Shown here: positions 1 to 8,310 of the stretch, in pieces
Layout: every line of letters begins with the position of its first letter
Position numbering within the stretch: the stretch's first letter is position 1
NCBI GenBank assembly: GCA_036507955.1
Contig: DATCIH010000046.1
Span: forward strand, 4,496-68,495
Direction of reading: 5' to 3'
Length of the DNA: 64,000 bases
DNA from: DATCIH01 sp036507955
Lineage (GTDB): Bacteria; Bacillota; Clostridia; Clostridiales; Clostridiaceae
Notes under the pieces: generated by a model
Told to the model about the DNA's origin: nothing
Seen by the model: only the letters and a program-made list of their open reading frames with translations
The model's database searches: none
Made by a program: the position numbers and the translations under genes

Positions 1-444
1 AAAATAAGTATAGTAAAAATAGATTTTAGTAATGCTTTAAAAGATAGCATTACCTTAGCCTTCGAAACTATATTAGTAATTCTAGGTTTTATTGTTATTT
101 TTTCCATCATTATTACTATGTTAAGGGATAGCTTTATTTTTAGTAATTTACAAGCAACCAAATTAAAGCTCCTACTACCTATTATTTATGGCAGCATAGA
201 ACTTACAAATGGATGCTTTTTAATAGCAAACACATCCTTCAATATGTTTGCTCAAATAATAATAATAGCCTTTCTATTAGGCTTTGGTGGATTGTCAATA
301 ACTATGCAGGTGTATTCCTTTATTGGTAAAAGCAAACTCCCTATGAAAATCTACATGAAAAGAAAGCTACTTCAAGGTGTAATAGCTTCTATAATTACAG
401 GTCTGCTTTATTTTATAGTAAGCAGTCTAATTGGTATTTCTTAA
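1..444 (+). CDS. ylbJ: Sporulation integral membrane protein YlbJ, C-terminal part (5' end outside window)
   Basis: The reading frame is open from base 1 and ends at a TAA, so only about the last 147 residues are seen. They are very hydrophobic, with several predicted membrane spans (one at roughly residues 21-42 of the visible part, later ones near the end), and contain the FSNALKDSI-type stretch followed by a hydrophobic helix that I associate with YlbJ. YlbJ is a polytopic protein of the Gate/nucleoside-transporter-like superfamily needed for spore cortex formation in Bacillus. The position beside coaD and rsmD fits the usual clostridial neighbourhood. The 3' end overlaps the convergent gene at 427-951 by 18 bases. 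The first ATG at 118 is internal, not the real start. Confidence 0.75.
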   Translation, partial: KISIVKIDFSNALKDSITLAFETILVILGFIVIFSIIITMLRDSFIFSNLQATKLKLLLPIIYGSIELTNGCFLIANTSFNMFAQIIIIAFLLGFGGLSITMQVYSFIGKSKLPMKIYMKRKLLQGVIASIITGLLYFIVSSLIGIS

Positions 445-951
445 TTCTTTTATGTTTTCCCTTAATAATGTAGTATTACCTTCTACATCCTTTTCTAAAT
501 TGTTTATAAAACCTTCCACATCAAGCTTTAATTTAGTTACCATCTGATTACCTTGAATATCTATTTGCTTTTCTAGCTGGCATAATAGTACATCAGCATA
601 TTCCCTTGCTCCAAGTCTCATCTCTTTTGCATCCCTTTGGGCAGCAGCTATTATTTCTTCTGCCTTCAGCCGGGCTTCTCTTGTTATATCATGACTTTCC
701 ACGGACCTTTTAAGCATGTCCATTGTTTCTTTTCTACGAATATCTGATTCCTTCATGGCTTCACTTAAAATTCTTTCCTTTTCTTCAAATACCCATTGAG
801 CTTTCTTAAATTCATCTGGTAGATAATTTATAATCTGCTCAATCAAATCTACAGCCTCTTTTTTACTAATTAATACCTTACCTAATAAAGGTATCTTAGT
901 AGAAGACTCAATAATATCCATTAAATATTCTAAGAGTTTTAAAACATCCAC
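427..951 (-). CDS. Coiled-coil protein of the clostridial coaD locus (often annotated ATPase)
   Basis: 174 residues, charged and helical, with a long alanine/glutamate/lysine-rich central segment (about residues 60-130, including ARLKAEEIIAAAQRDAKE) typical of a coiled coil like those of DivIVA or F0 subunit b. No Walker motif is visible, so the common database label 'ATPase' is not supported by sequence. It sits 14 bases downstream of coaD on the same strand and is probably co-transcribed with coaD and rsmD. The function is not known to me. The N-terminal part (KLLEYLMDIIESS) could be a short anchoring helix. Confidence 0.75.
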   Translation of the reverse strand: MDVLKLLEYLMDIIESSTKIPLLGKVLISKKEAVDLIEQIINYLPDEFKKAQWVFEEKERILSEAMKESDIRRKETMDMLKRSVESHDITREARLKAEEIIAAAQRDAKEMRLGAREYADVLLCQLEKQIDIQGNQMVTKLKLDVEGFINNLEKDVEGNTTLLRENIKELRNTN

Positions 952-965
952 TTAAATATCCCCCT

Positions 966-1445
966 CTAAGCATTTTTGAATTTATTAATTAAATCTGGAA
1001 TTATAGCATCTGGAACTAAACCTTTAACACAACCACCAAAAGCTGCTACCTGCTTAATCGCGGAGGAACTTAAGAAAAGATGCTCCGCGTTTGTCATCAT
1101 AAAAATAGTCTCAATGGTAGGAGCTAATTTATTATTCATTAGAGCCATCTGAAACTCATTTTCAAAATCAGATAAAGCCCTTAAACCTCTTATAATAACT
1201 CTTGCATCATAATATTTTACGAAATTCACAGTTAGACCCAAGTAGCTGGAAACATTAACATTTTCAAAGGATGCAACTACCCTTTTTATAAGTTCTACTC
1301 TTTCATCTACAGAAAATAGAGTATTCTTATCTGGATTAACAAGTACAACCACCATTAACTCATCAAAAATGCAAGATGCTCTTTTAATTATATCTAAATG
1401 TCCATTTGTAATCGGGTCAAAGCTGCCTGGATAAACCGCTTTCAT
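966..1445 (-). CDS. coaD: Phosphopantetheine adenylyltransferase
   Basis: Catalyses the penultimate step of CoA synthesis: 4'-phosphopantetheine plus ATP gives dephospho-CoA plus pyrophosphate, in the cytoplasm. The 159-residue length is typical. The nucleotidyltransferase signature is at the N-terminus (YPGSFDPITNGHLDI, residues 5-19, with the TxGH-type motif) and the SSSAIKQ motif near residue 127 is the second ATP-binding signature. It shares one base with the end of rsmD (TAATG), so translational coupling is likely. The rsmD-coaD pair is conserved across Firmicutes. Confidence 0.97.
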   Translation of the reverse strand: MKAVYPGSFDPITNGHLDIIKRASCIFDELMVVVLVNPDKNTLFSVDERVELIKRVVASFENVNVSSYLGLTVNFVKYYDARVIIRGLRALSDFENEFQMALMNNKLAPTIETIFMMTNAEHLFLSSSAIKQVAAFGGCVKGLVPDAIIPDLINKFKNA

Positions 1446-2005
1446 TATTCCCCCTCCTTGATTTTATAAAAACAGACAATTGTTTTACCATATTTACGCT
1501 TATCAATCAAATTAATATTATTAATTCCTTCATATACTTTTTCTTTTGAGTCAATCTTTGTTACTATAATTGAATCCTCGTTAAGCAGTTTATATTTATC
1601 AATAAGCTCTAAGGCAGTAGGAATCATACTTTTCATATAAGGGGGATCAATAAATATTAAATCAAACTTAATATTTTTATCACTTAATACTTTAATTCCA
1701 TCATAACAGCTGTAATTAAAAGCTGTAGCGCTATCAGAGAAATCTAACACTTTAATATTTTCCTTTAAAATTGAATAAGACTTTGAATCTTTTTCAAATA
1801 GATAACAGTACTTTGCACCTCGGCTTATCGCTTCAAGTCCAAGGCTTCCAGTTCCAGCAAACATATCTAATGTTATAGCGCCTGGTACATAACCTGCAAT
1901 GATATTAAACATGGCTTCTTTTACTCTATCTAAAGTAGGCCTAGTTGCGTAATCTTCTGGGGACAAAAGTTTCCTTCCTTTTGCAATTCCAGATATAATT
2001 CTCAT
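1445..2005 (-). CDS. rsmD: 16S rRNA (guanine(966)-N2)-methyltransferase
   Basis: 186 residues. The N-terminus MRIISGIAKGRKL is the family start. An AdoMet-binding glycine motif follows (LDMFAGTGSLGLEA, about residues 47-60) and then the N6/N2-adenine/guanine methylase motif IDPPY (about residue 118). By family it methylates G966 of 16S rRNA during 30S assembly. It is directly followed by coaD with a one-base overlap. An AT-rich gap of about 80 bases separates it from recG upstream. Confidence 0.95.
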   Translation of the reverse strand: MRIISGIAKGRKLLSPEDYATRPTLDRVKEAMFNIIAGYVPGAITLDMFAGTGSLGLEAISRGAKYCYLFEKDSKSYSILKENIKVLDFSDSATAFNYSCYDGIKVLSDKNIKFDLIFIDPPYMKSMIPTALELIDKYKLLNEDSIIVTKIDSKEKVYEGINNINLIDKRKYGKTIVCFYKIKEGE

Positions 2006-2086
2006 AATCTTGTCTCCTTCAAATGTCTTTTTATATATATTAACACAGAATATATGAACTACAAAGATAATTTTATCAATAAATTA

Positions 2087-4135
2087 TTAATTAAAACAAA
2101 TATTCGCATTGTCTTTTTCAAGCAATTTCAATACCGATTCCCTAAAGATAATATCTTCCTCTTTATTACTACTTATATAGAATCTTGCTTCAAAATTAGC
2201 AACTTTAAATAGTTCAAAATCTTCAAAGGGGTCTGCTATCAGAAAGTCAGTTTCTCCATGTTGTTTAATTCCGAAAACATCACCACTACCTCTTAGCTTT
2301 AAATCCATTTCAGCTATAGTGAACCCATTATCATTTTCTTCAATTACATTAAGCCTTTTCTTTATAGTATCATTTGATAAATTTGATAGCATTATACAAT
2401 AGGATTTATCATTTCCTCTTCCAACTCTTCCTCTAAGCTGGTGCAGCTGGGATAATCCAAATCTTTCCGCATTTTCTATTATCATTAAAGTTGCATTTGG
2501 TACATTTATACCAACTTCAATAACGGTGGTAGAAACTATTACTTTAAGATTTCCCTTAATAAAATCCTCCATAATCATATTCTTTTCCCGACTTGACATT
2601 TTGCTATGGAGCATACCTATATTAATTCCATCAAAGAATTTATTTAGCTTATTATATACCTCTTTAACTGAACTTATTTCCCCCTTTATGTCTTCGTCAA
2701 TATAGGGACATACTATATAAACCTGATTATTTTTTCTTATTTGGCTTAAAGCAAATTCATAGGCTTTTTCTTCATGCCTAATATCTAAGAGGCGCGTTTC
2801 TATGGGTTTTCTACCTAGGGGCAACTCTGTTATAGTTGAAACATCCAAGTCTCCATATAAAAATAGGGCTAAGGTTCTTGGTATTGGAGTTGCAGTCATT
2901 ATAAGCATTTCTACATTTTTACCTTTTTCAGATAAAACTTTTCTTTGAACCACACCAAATCTATGCTGTTCATCAGTAACTACCATACCTAAATTTTTAA
3001 ATAATACATCCTCTTCAAGAATAGCATGGGTTCCAATAATTAAATCTATTTTACCTTCCTTCAATGCACTCTTTATATAAACTTTTTCTTTAGCACTTAT
3101 ACTTCCGCTTAATAGTCTAACTTCAATATTGTAGCCCTCAAATAACTTAATAAATTCAGTATAATGCTGCTGAGCTAGTATTTCAGTTGGAGCCATGAGA
3201 GCCGCTTGAAATCCATTCTTTATAACATTAAAAATAGCTATTGCTGAAACTACAGTTTTACCACTTCCAACATCACCTTGTAATAGCCTATTCATTGATA
3301 AATTGCTTTTTTCATCAGTTAATATTTCTCTTATCACTTTTGCTTGCGATTGAGTTAGCTCGAACGGCAAGCTCTCCTTTAAACTTTTCAATTCGGTGCT
3401 CATTTTAAAAGAGATTCCTTCTCTTTCTTTATTTATGAAACTTTTAATCATAAGTAATTTCATAGAAAATGTGAAAAGCTCTTGAAACTTAAGTCTTTTT
3501 CTTGCTTCTTGAAGAGCGAGTAAGGTATTTGGTTGGTGAATGGTTCTTATTGCCTCATGTAAACTCATTAGCTTATAGTTCTCAATCAAAGTATTTGATA
3601 GATTTTCAGAAATTTGTATCTTTTCAAAAATGTTATTTATGGTTTTTATAATAAGGTTTTTTGATATTCCACCAGCTAATCTATATTTGGGCTCAATTAC
3701 TTCTGTTTTCTCCATAAAAGAATCCATAAATTTAATTATAGGATTATTTATATAATAAATTTTATTTACTAGTTCAAGTTTCCCCACTAGAATACAGTCC
3801 TTATTTATTTCAAGCTTATTTTTGATAAAGGGTTGATTAAACCATTTGCAGGTGAGATCAACTAACTCATCACTAAATCTAGCTTCGGAAATTATAATCC
3901 CATTCTTACTGTTAAAGTCTTTTTTAATACTTGTAACCTTAACCTTTATGATGATTAAATCATAACCTAATCCTTCTATAATGCTATTAATAATTTTTAT
4001 GTTTTCATAATCTCTTGGAAAATATAAAAGTAGATCTGTTATTGTGTAAATTCCACATTTGTTAAATATATCTTTATTTTTAGGACCTACACCTTTAACT
4101 TTGTCGATGTCATTAAATATTTCCAAATTTATCAC
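2087..4135 (-). CDS. recG: ATP-dependent DNA helicase RecG
   Basis: 682 residues, the normal size. The N-terminal wedge/OB domain (about 1-230) binds branched DNA. The superfamily 2 helicase core follows: Walker A GDVGSGKTVVS (about residue 290), a DEQH box in place of DEAH, TATPIPRTLAL, and the conserved QLRGRVGRG motif. RecG remodels stalled forks and Holliday junctions. It lies downstream of fakA but is separated from it by a strong hairpin with a T-tract at 4154-4179, so it probably has its own transcription start or depends on readthrough. Confidence 0.97.
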   Translation of the reverse strand: MINLEIFNDIDKVKGVGPKNKDIFNKCGIYTITDLLLYFPRDYENIKIINSIIEGLGYDLIIIKVKVTSIKKDFNSKNGIIISEARFSDELVDLTCKWFNQPFIKNKLEINKDCILVGKLELVNKIYYINNPIIKFMDSFMEKTEVIEPKYRLAGGISKNLIIKTINNIFEKIQISENLSNTLIENYKLMSLHEAIRTIHQPNTLLALQEARKRLKFQELFTFSMKLLMIKSFINKEREGISFKMSTELKSLKESLPFELTQSQAKVIREILTDEKSNLSMNRLLQGDVGSGKTVVSAIAIFNVIKNGFQAALMAPTEILAQQHYTEFIKLFEGYNIEVRLLSGSISAKEKVYIKSALKEGKIDLIIGTHAILEEDVLFKNLGMVVTDEQHRFGVVQRKVLSEKGKNVEMLIMTATPIPRTLALFLYGDLDVSTITELPLGRKPIETRLLDIRHEEKAYEFALSQIRKNNQVYIVCPYIDEDIKGEISSVKEVYNKLNKFFDGINIGMLHSKMSSREKNMIMEDFIKGNLKVIVSTTVIEVGINVPNATLMIIENAERFGLSQLHQLRGRVGRGNDKSYCIMLSNLSNDTIKKRLNVIEENDNGFTIAEMDLKLRGSGDVFGIKQHGETDFLIADPFEDFELFKVANFEARFYISSNKEEDIIFRESVLKLLEKDNANICFN

Positions 4136-4153
4136 TCCACAAATGTTTGTATA

Positions 4154-4179
4154 GTAAAAAAAGCCTTATGGCTTTTTGT
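4154..4179 (-). terminator. Rho-independent terminator after fakA
   Basis: An inverted repeat of AAAAAGCC and GGCTTTTT with a TTAT loop lies between the fakA stop codon and the recG start. Read on the minus strand it gives a GC-containing stem followed by a run of T, so it should stop fakA transcripts. Confidence 0.75.
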
Positions 4180-4214
4180 TAATAATATCAGATACAGTGT
4201 TTATCCCTTAAATG

Positions 4215-5849
4215 TTATTCTACTGAAATTATAAAATAGTATAAAGGTTGCTCTCCATTATAATATTGAATATCTATATCAGGATAATCAATCTGCAATT
4301 TTTTAACAGTTACTTCTAAATTTTCAAGCAAAGCATCCTGCCCATAAAAGATTGTTATTAGTTCAGTAGTTTCTGTAATCATATCTTTTATTAAATTCTG
4401 ACAGTTTATATATATATCTTTATTTACCTCAACTATTTTACCTTCAATTAAGCCTAAGATGTCGCCTTCTTCAATTACTTTATCTTCAATCTCTGTTTCT
4501 CTTACAGCATAGGTTATAGCTGCAGATTTAACACTGCTTATAGCCTTTTCCATTAAATTTATGTTATCTTCCAAGGACGAATCCATATTAAAGGCAGTAA
4601 CCGCAGATATACCTTGAGGAATAGTTTTTGTTTTTATAACCGTTATTTTTTTGTCAGATAGTTCTACAGCCTGGTTAGCCGCCATTATGATATTTTTATT
4701 ATTAGGTAAGATAAATATATGCTCTGCATTTATCTTTTTAATACATTCTAAGATATCTTGAGTGCTAGGGTTCATTGTCTGCCCACCCTCAATAACATAA
4801 TCAACCCCAAGATCTCTGAATATATTTGAGATTCCATCTCCCATAGCTACTGAAACAAAAGCATATTTTTTAATCTCTTCATCTTCTATCTTTGGTTCTA
4901 TTATTTCTTTTTGTTCTCCCTTTAGTTCTAAAAGATTTCTATGCTGTTCCCTCATATTATCAATTTTTACCTTTGATAATTCTCCTTGGGCAACCGCATA
5001 AGAAAGAATCTTTCCTGGGTCATTTGTATGTATATGAACTTTTATGATATCGTCAACTCCAACAACTATCATTGAATCACCAAGGGGTTCTAGCTGCAAT
5101 TTTAAGCTTTCAGTATCAGGATTATTTGTCCTTATAAAAAATTCAGTACAATATCCAAATACAATATCTACATCTAGATTAGCTGCAGGACTATAAATTA
5201 TTTTCTCGGTTATATCACTACTTAGTTTTGGGATTAAATTATTTGTTAAAGCTTCATACATACCCTTTAGCATGATTAATAGACCCATTCCGCCTGCATC
5301 AACTACCTTAGCTTTCTTTAAAACTGGCAGCATTTCAGGAGTCTTATTGAGCATAATTTCGCTTTCATCGCAAATTTCCTTTAATAGTTCACATATACCT
5401 ATCTTTTCACTTTTTAGTGCACTTTCCCCAGCCACTCTTACAATTGTAAGAATAGTTCCTTCTGTAGGCCTCATAACAGCCTTATAAGCTGCTTTTGTAC
5501 CTTCTGCAAAGCTTAGGGCTAAAGCATTGTTATCAACCTCTATTGAGCCTTCAAAGCCTTTAGCAAGTCCTCTCAGTATCTGAGATAATATAACTCCGGA
5601 ATTTCCACGTGCTCCCATAAGAGCACCTTTAGAAAGCTGCCTACCGATTTCATCTATGGACAAATTATCCATAGAACTAATGGAAGCTACGGCTGTTTTT
5701 AATGTCATAGACATATTAGTTCCAGTATCACCATCAGGAACAGGAAAAACGTTAAGGGCATTTACAAATTCCTTTTGTTCTTCTAACCTATTAGAAGCAT
5801 TAATCATCATATTTTTAAAATTTTGCCCATTTATCTTCAAGTAGTCCAT
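4215..5849 (-). CDS. fakA: DhaL-DegV type fatty acid kinase (YloV/FakA family)
   Basis: 544 residues, two-part architecture. The N-terminal DhaL-like kinase domain (about 1-200) carries NVFPVPDGDTGTNMS, whose aspartates bind the Mg-ATP pair, and ARGNSGVILSQ. The C-terminal half is the FakB-interacting/DegV-like region (about 310-544). By family it phosphorylates fatty acids held by FakB (DegV) proteins so that PlsX/PlsY can use them. No fakB is seen in this window. It directly follows the asp23 gene (12-base gap), the standard asp23-yloV pair in Firmicutes. Confidence 0.9.
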   Translation of the reverse strand: MDYLKINGQNFKNMMINASNRLEEQKEFVNALNVFPVPDGDTGTNMSMTLKTAVASISSMDNLSIDEIGRQLSKGALMGARGNSGVILSQILRGLAKGFEGSIEVDNNALALSFAEGTKAAYKAVMRPTEGTILTIVRVAGESALKSEKIGICELLKEICDESEIMLNKTPEMLPVLKKAKVVDAGGMGLLIMLKGMYEALTNNLIPKLSSDITEKIIYSPAANLDVDIVFGYCTEFFIRTNNPDTESLKLQLEPLGDSMIVVGVDDIIKVHIHTNDPGKILSYAVAQGELSKVKIDNMREQHRNLLELKGEQKEIIEPKIEDEEIKKYAFVSVAMGDGISNIFRDLGVDYVIEGGQTMNPSTQDILECIKKINAEHIFILPNNKNIIMAANQAVELSDKKITVIKTKTIPQGISAVTAFNMDSSLEDNINLMEKAISSVKSAAITYAVRETEIEDKVIEEGDILGLIEGKIVEVNKDIYINCQNLIKDMITETTELITIFYGQDALLENLEVTVKKLQIDYPDIDIQYYNGEQPLYYFIISVE

Positions 5850-5861
5850 CTATGTACCCCC

Positions 5862-6212
5862 CTAGACTCTTATGCCTTGAACATTTACAGTAATACTTAT
5901 AACCTTTAAGCCTGTGTAAACTTCAACATTATATTTTATTTTTTGAATTATATTAGTAGCAATTACGGAAATTTTTGTGCCATATTCTACTATAATATAT
6001 AATTCTATGGTTAATTCATTGCTTTTAGAATGTATTTTTACCCCTCGGCTTAAATTTTCTCCTCTTAATAATTCCCATAAGCCGTCAGTAGCATTTTTTG
6101 ATGCCATTCCAACCACACCATAACATTCCATTGTAGAAAGACCAACTATATTAGCTAAAACATATTCTGAATAACTAATATATCCTTTTTCATTTACTAT
6201 ATTACCTATCAT
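5862..6212 (-). CDS. Asp23/Gls24 family envelope stress response protein (YloU-like)
   Basis: 116 residues with the Asp23 family pattern: GYISYSEYVLANIVGLS near the start, EC(Y)GVVGMASK, and a C-terminal beta-rich segment (NVEVYTGLKVISITVNVQGI). Family members attach to the membrane or act in envelope stress, but the molecular role is unclear. First gene of the asp23-fakA operon, with a good ribosome binding site (AAGGAGGGTTACTATG) and a plausible sigma-A promoter at 6245-6273. Confidence 0.9.
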   Translation of the reverse strand: MIGNIVNEKGYISYSEYVLANIVGLSTMECYGVVGMASKNATDGLWELLRGENLSRGVKIHSKSNELTIELYIIVEYGTKISVIATNIIQKIKYNVEVYTGLKVISITVNVQGIRV

Positions 6213-6244
6213 AGTAACCCTCCTTAAAAAGACATCATAGGAAT

Positions 6245-6273
6245 ATTCTATATTAAATAATTGATTTATTCAA
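6245..6273 (-). promoter_or_regulatory. Candidate sigma-A promoter for asp23-fakA
   Basis: On the minus strand TTGAAT (complement of 6268-6273) and TAGAAT (complement of 6245-6250) are separated by exactly 17 bases, about 30 bases upstream of the asp23 start. Found by eye. The AT-rich context makes chance matches common. Confidence 0.5.
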
Positions 6274-6319
6274 GTATAATAAATATTTTAGATAGACATA
6301 TGTTTATTATATAATATAC

Positions 6320-6349
6320 TTGCTAATATATTAATATATATGGTAAAAT
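6320..6349 (+). promoter_or_regulatory. Candidate promoter for rpmB
   Basis: TTGCTA at 6320-6325 and an extended -10 TGGTAAAAT ending at 6349, with 18-base spacing, lie about 50 bases upstream of rpmB in the divergent asp23/rpmB gap. Confidence 0.45.
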
Positions 6350-6399
6350 AAAAAAGGTTATTTTGAAGTTAATCTTCATTGCTATAAGGAGGTGTTTTT

Positions 6400-6591
6400 A
6401 TGTCTAGAAAATGTGAAGTTTGTAATAAAGGTGTAATTTTTGGTGTTCAGTATAGTCATTCACATCGTCAATCAAAGAGAACTTGGGCTCCAAATATTAA
6501 AAAAGTTAAGGCCGTTGTAAATGGAACACCTAAAACATTACGAGTTTGTACAAGATGTCTTCGTTCAGGTAAAGTTTTAAGAGCGAGCTAA
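6400..6591 (+). CDS. rpmB: 50S ribosomal protein L28
   Basis: 63 residues, complete. The CEVCNKG and VCTRCLRSGKV cysteine pairs form a zinc-binding C+ type L28. The SHSHRQSKRTWAPNI segment is the rRNA-binding signature. It is the only plus-strand gene in a long minus-strand block, has a strong AAGGAGGTG ribosome binding site, and is followed by a perfect terminator palindrome, so it is a single-gene transcript. The position next to asp23/fakA and spoVM/thiN is the conserved one. Confidence 0.98.
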   Translation: MSRKCEVCNKGVIFGVQYSHSHRQSKRTWAPNIKKVKAVVNGTPKTLRVCTRCLRSGKVLRAS

Positions 6592-6631
6592 TTAGTAAAT
6601 TAGCTACAAGGAAATTAGGATAATTTATCTT

Positions 6632-6673
6632 AAATAAAATTAGAAGCAATATATATTGCTTCTAATTTTATTT
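6632..6673. terminator. Bidirectional terminator between rpmB and spoVM
   Basis: A perfect 42-base palindrome: AAATAAAATTAGAAGCAATA and its complement. It ends in T-rich sequence in both directions, so it can terminate rpmB from the left and the spoVM transcript from the right. Confidence 0.85.
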
Positions 6674-6711
6674 AAAGTACCTTTTTAATATAGAAATATA
6701 AATATTTATCT

Positions 6712-6780
6712 TCAGTGCTTTTTAAAAAGTCTTACAAATACAGCTAAGAATCTAGGAAGCTTAATTGCAAAAATCTTCAT
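6712..6780 (-). CDS. spoVM: Stage V sporulation protein M (22-residue SpoVM)
   Basis: A 22-codon ORF reading MKIFAIKLPRFLAVFVRLFK plus KH, preceded by GGAGGTTAATATG. It matches the known Bacillus SpoVM pattern (M-K-x-x-x-I-K-L-P-(K/R)-F-L, then an amphipathic helix and basic tail). SpoVM is an amphipathic peptide that recognises the positive curvature of the forespore membrane and anchors SpoIVA to start coat assembly. The proline that breaks the helix near residue 9 is conserved. spoIVA, its partner, is in the same window at 21.3-22.8 kb. The position between rpmB and thiN is the usual one. Confidence 0.92.
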   Translation of the reverse strand: MKIFAIKLPRFLAVFVRLFKKH

Positions 6781-6796
6781 ATTAACCTCCAAAATA

Positions 6797-6961
6797 TTAA
6801 TGATTGTTCTCCATGATATACCAACCTAAAAATATAAGCATTCCACCCACAGTTATTATCCAACCCCAGATAGGGATAACAACTGTAATTATAACGCCTA
6901 TGCCAACAGACGAGATTATCAATCCAGCATTTATCTTTTTGAATTTCTTTTTTTTAGACAT
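6797..6961 (-). CDS. Small two-span membrane protein upstream of spoVM
   Basis: 54 residues from the chosen ATG at 6961, giving MSKKKKFKKINAG then two hydrophobic segments (about 12-30 and 33-50). The frame is open upstream to 7063, but the extension looks non-coding and GGGGAT lies just before the internal ATG. A lysine-rich cytoplasmic start and a hairpin of two helices suggest a membrane-inserted peptide. It is co-directional with spoVM, 16 bases upstream of it, so a sporulation link is possible, but I do not recognise the family. Confidence 0.6.
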   Translation of the reverse strand: MSKKKKFKKINAGLIISSVGIGVIITVVIPIWGWIITVGGMLIFLGWYIMENNH

Positions 6962-7022
6962 TATTATTATCCCCAACGAATATTCTATTTCTATTATATG
7001 ATAAGAACTTAAAATGTTACCA

Positions 7023-7658
7023 CTAATCTGAACAAAACAATATAAGTAGTAGTCCTTTTTCAAAGTTTATTTTTACTTTCTTGTCTATAAAGGTATTGGA
7101 TAAGGTTATTGTACTTCCTAGCTTTAAATTATATTTGTTAAGTATATATTCACATCCACTTAAAGTTAATCCTGTCACTTCTTCTCCATAAGGTATAAGA
7201 GAAAATAAGTCTCCTGGTTCTCCAAATATTTCAGTAGATTTATTGACTGCAATTATTTTGTTTTTATTATCAATTATAAAAGCCTTAAGCCCAGAATTTA
7301 AGCAAGATAATAAAAGACTAATGTTCCCTAAAGTGTGATCAAGTCTATTCCCAGTAGCACCAAGAAAAACAATTTCCTTCGCTCCTAATTCTTTAGCAGT
7401 TTCTAAGGCGAGCTCAGTATCAGTGAAATCCTTATTAACAGGATGTTTTATAAGAGCGCAGCCTTTTTTTTCATAATAGCTTAATATATCCTCCCTTATG
7501 GAATCAAAATCTCCAATTAAAATATCTGGAATAATTCCATATTTATATAAACAATTTGCCCCTCCATCTGCGCATATAAGTAAGGATGAATTAACTAATT
7601 CATCCTTGAGCATTGATTCTAAAGGGGGTTCTCCATTAGAAATTATTATAACCTTCAT
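7023..7658 (-). CDS. thiN: Thiamine pyrophosphokinase
   Basis: 211 residues. It shows the family motifs ADGGANCLY (about residue 31), PDILIGDFDSI (about 45) and DFTDTELALE (about 78), then GATGNRLDHTLGN. It converts thiamine plus ATP to thiamine pyrophosphate plus AMP. The start overlaps the end of rpe by 23 bases, so the two are translationally coupled in the rsgA-rpe-thiN string that is conserved in Firmicutes. Confidence 0.95.
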   Translation of the reverse strand: MKVIIISNGEPPLESMLKDELVNSSLLICADGGANCLYKYGIIPDILIGDFDSIREDILSYYEKKGCALIKHPVNKDFTDTELALETAKELGAKEIVFLGATGNRLDHTLGNISLLLSCLNSGLKAFIIDNKNKIIAVNKSTEIFGEPGDLFSLIPYGEEVTGLTLSGCEYILNKYNLKLGSTITLSNTFIDKKVKINFEKGLLLILFCSD

Positions 7659-8310
7659 TTTTAAGTACCTCTTTAAGTTTATTTAAGTTTCCATTAATAT
7701 TGCGATTCTTAAATATTGAAGATCCAGCAACAATTACATTTGCGCCACTTTGGACTATGCTTATAATGTTGGTTTCATCTATTCCACCATCTACCTCAAT
7801 GAGCAAAGCCTTATTTTCTTTTTCTGCAATAAGTCTTGCCTCTTTAATCTTATCATGGGAATAATCAATAAGACTTTGGCCACCAAAGCCTGGATTTACA
7901 GTCATAATTAAAACCATATCTAAGCTTGATGCAAGATATTTTAAGGGAGTTAAGGGAGTACCTGGATTAAAAGCTAAAGAAGCCTTTATACCTTTACTTT
8001 TTATATACCTAATAGTTCTATCAACGTGTTTATCTGCTTCTACATGTATTGTTAGAATATCTGCTCCCGCAAAAATATAATCATCGATATACCTAGATGG
8101 CTCACTTATCATTAAATGTACATCTAAAGGAAGGTTTGTAATCTTCTTAATACTACTGATTATCGGAGCTCCAAAAGTTAGATTTGGAACAAAGCAGCCA
8201 TCCATAACATCGATATGTAGCATATCAACGCCAGTTTCTTCTATAAGCTTAATATCTTCTCCTAGCGTTGCAAAATTAGCACTTAAAATTGACGGCGATA
8301 ATAAAATCAT
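7636..8310 (-). CDS. rpe: Ribulose-phosphate 3-epimerase
   Basis: 224 residues, full length TIM barrel. SPSILSANFATLGED, HIDVMDGCFVPNLTFG (metal-binding H and D), MTVNPGFGGQ and VDGGI are all present in order. It interconverts ribulose-5-phosphate and xylulose-5-phosphate. It overlaps both neighbours (4 bases with rsgA, 23 with thiN), so this is a tight operon. Confidence 0.97.
   Translation of the reverse strand: MILLSPSILSANFATLGEDIKLIEETGVDMLHIDVMDGCFVPNLTFGAPIISSIKKITNLPLDVHLMISEPSRYIDDYIFAGADILTIHVEADKHVDRTIRYIKSKGIKASLAFNPGTPLTPLKYLASSLDMVLIMTVNPGFGGQSLIDYSHDKIKEARLIAEKENKALLIEVDGGIDETNIISIVQSGANVIVAGSSIFKNRNINGNLNKLKEVLKNEGYNNF

Noticed and set aside
5272..5844. Plus-strand ORFs at 5272-5487 and 5656-5844
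   Set aside because: They are shadows of fakA on the opposite strand, without ribosome binding sites or family resemblance.
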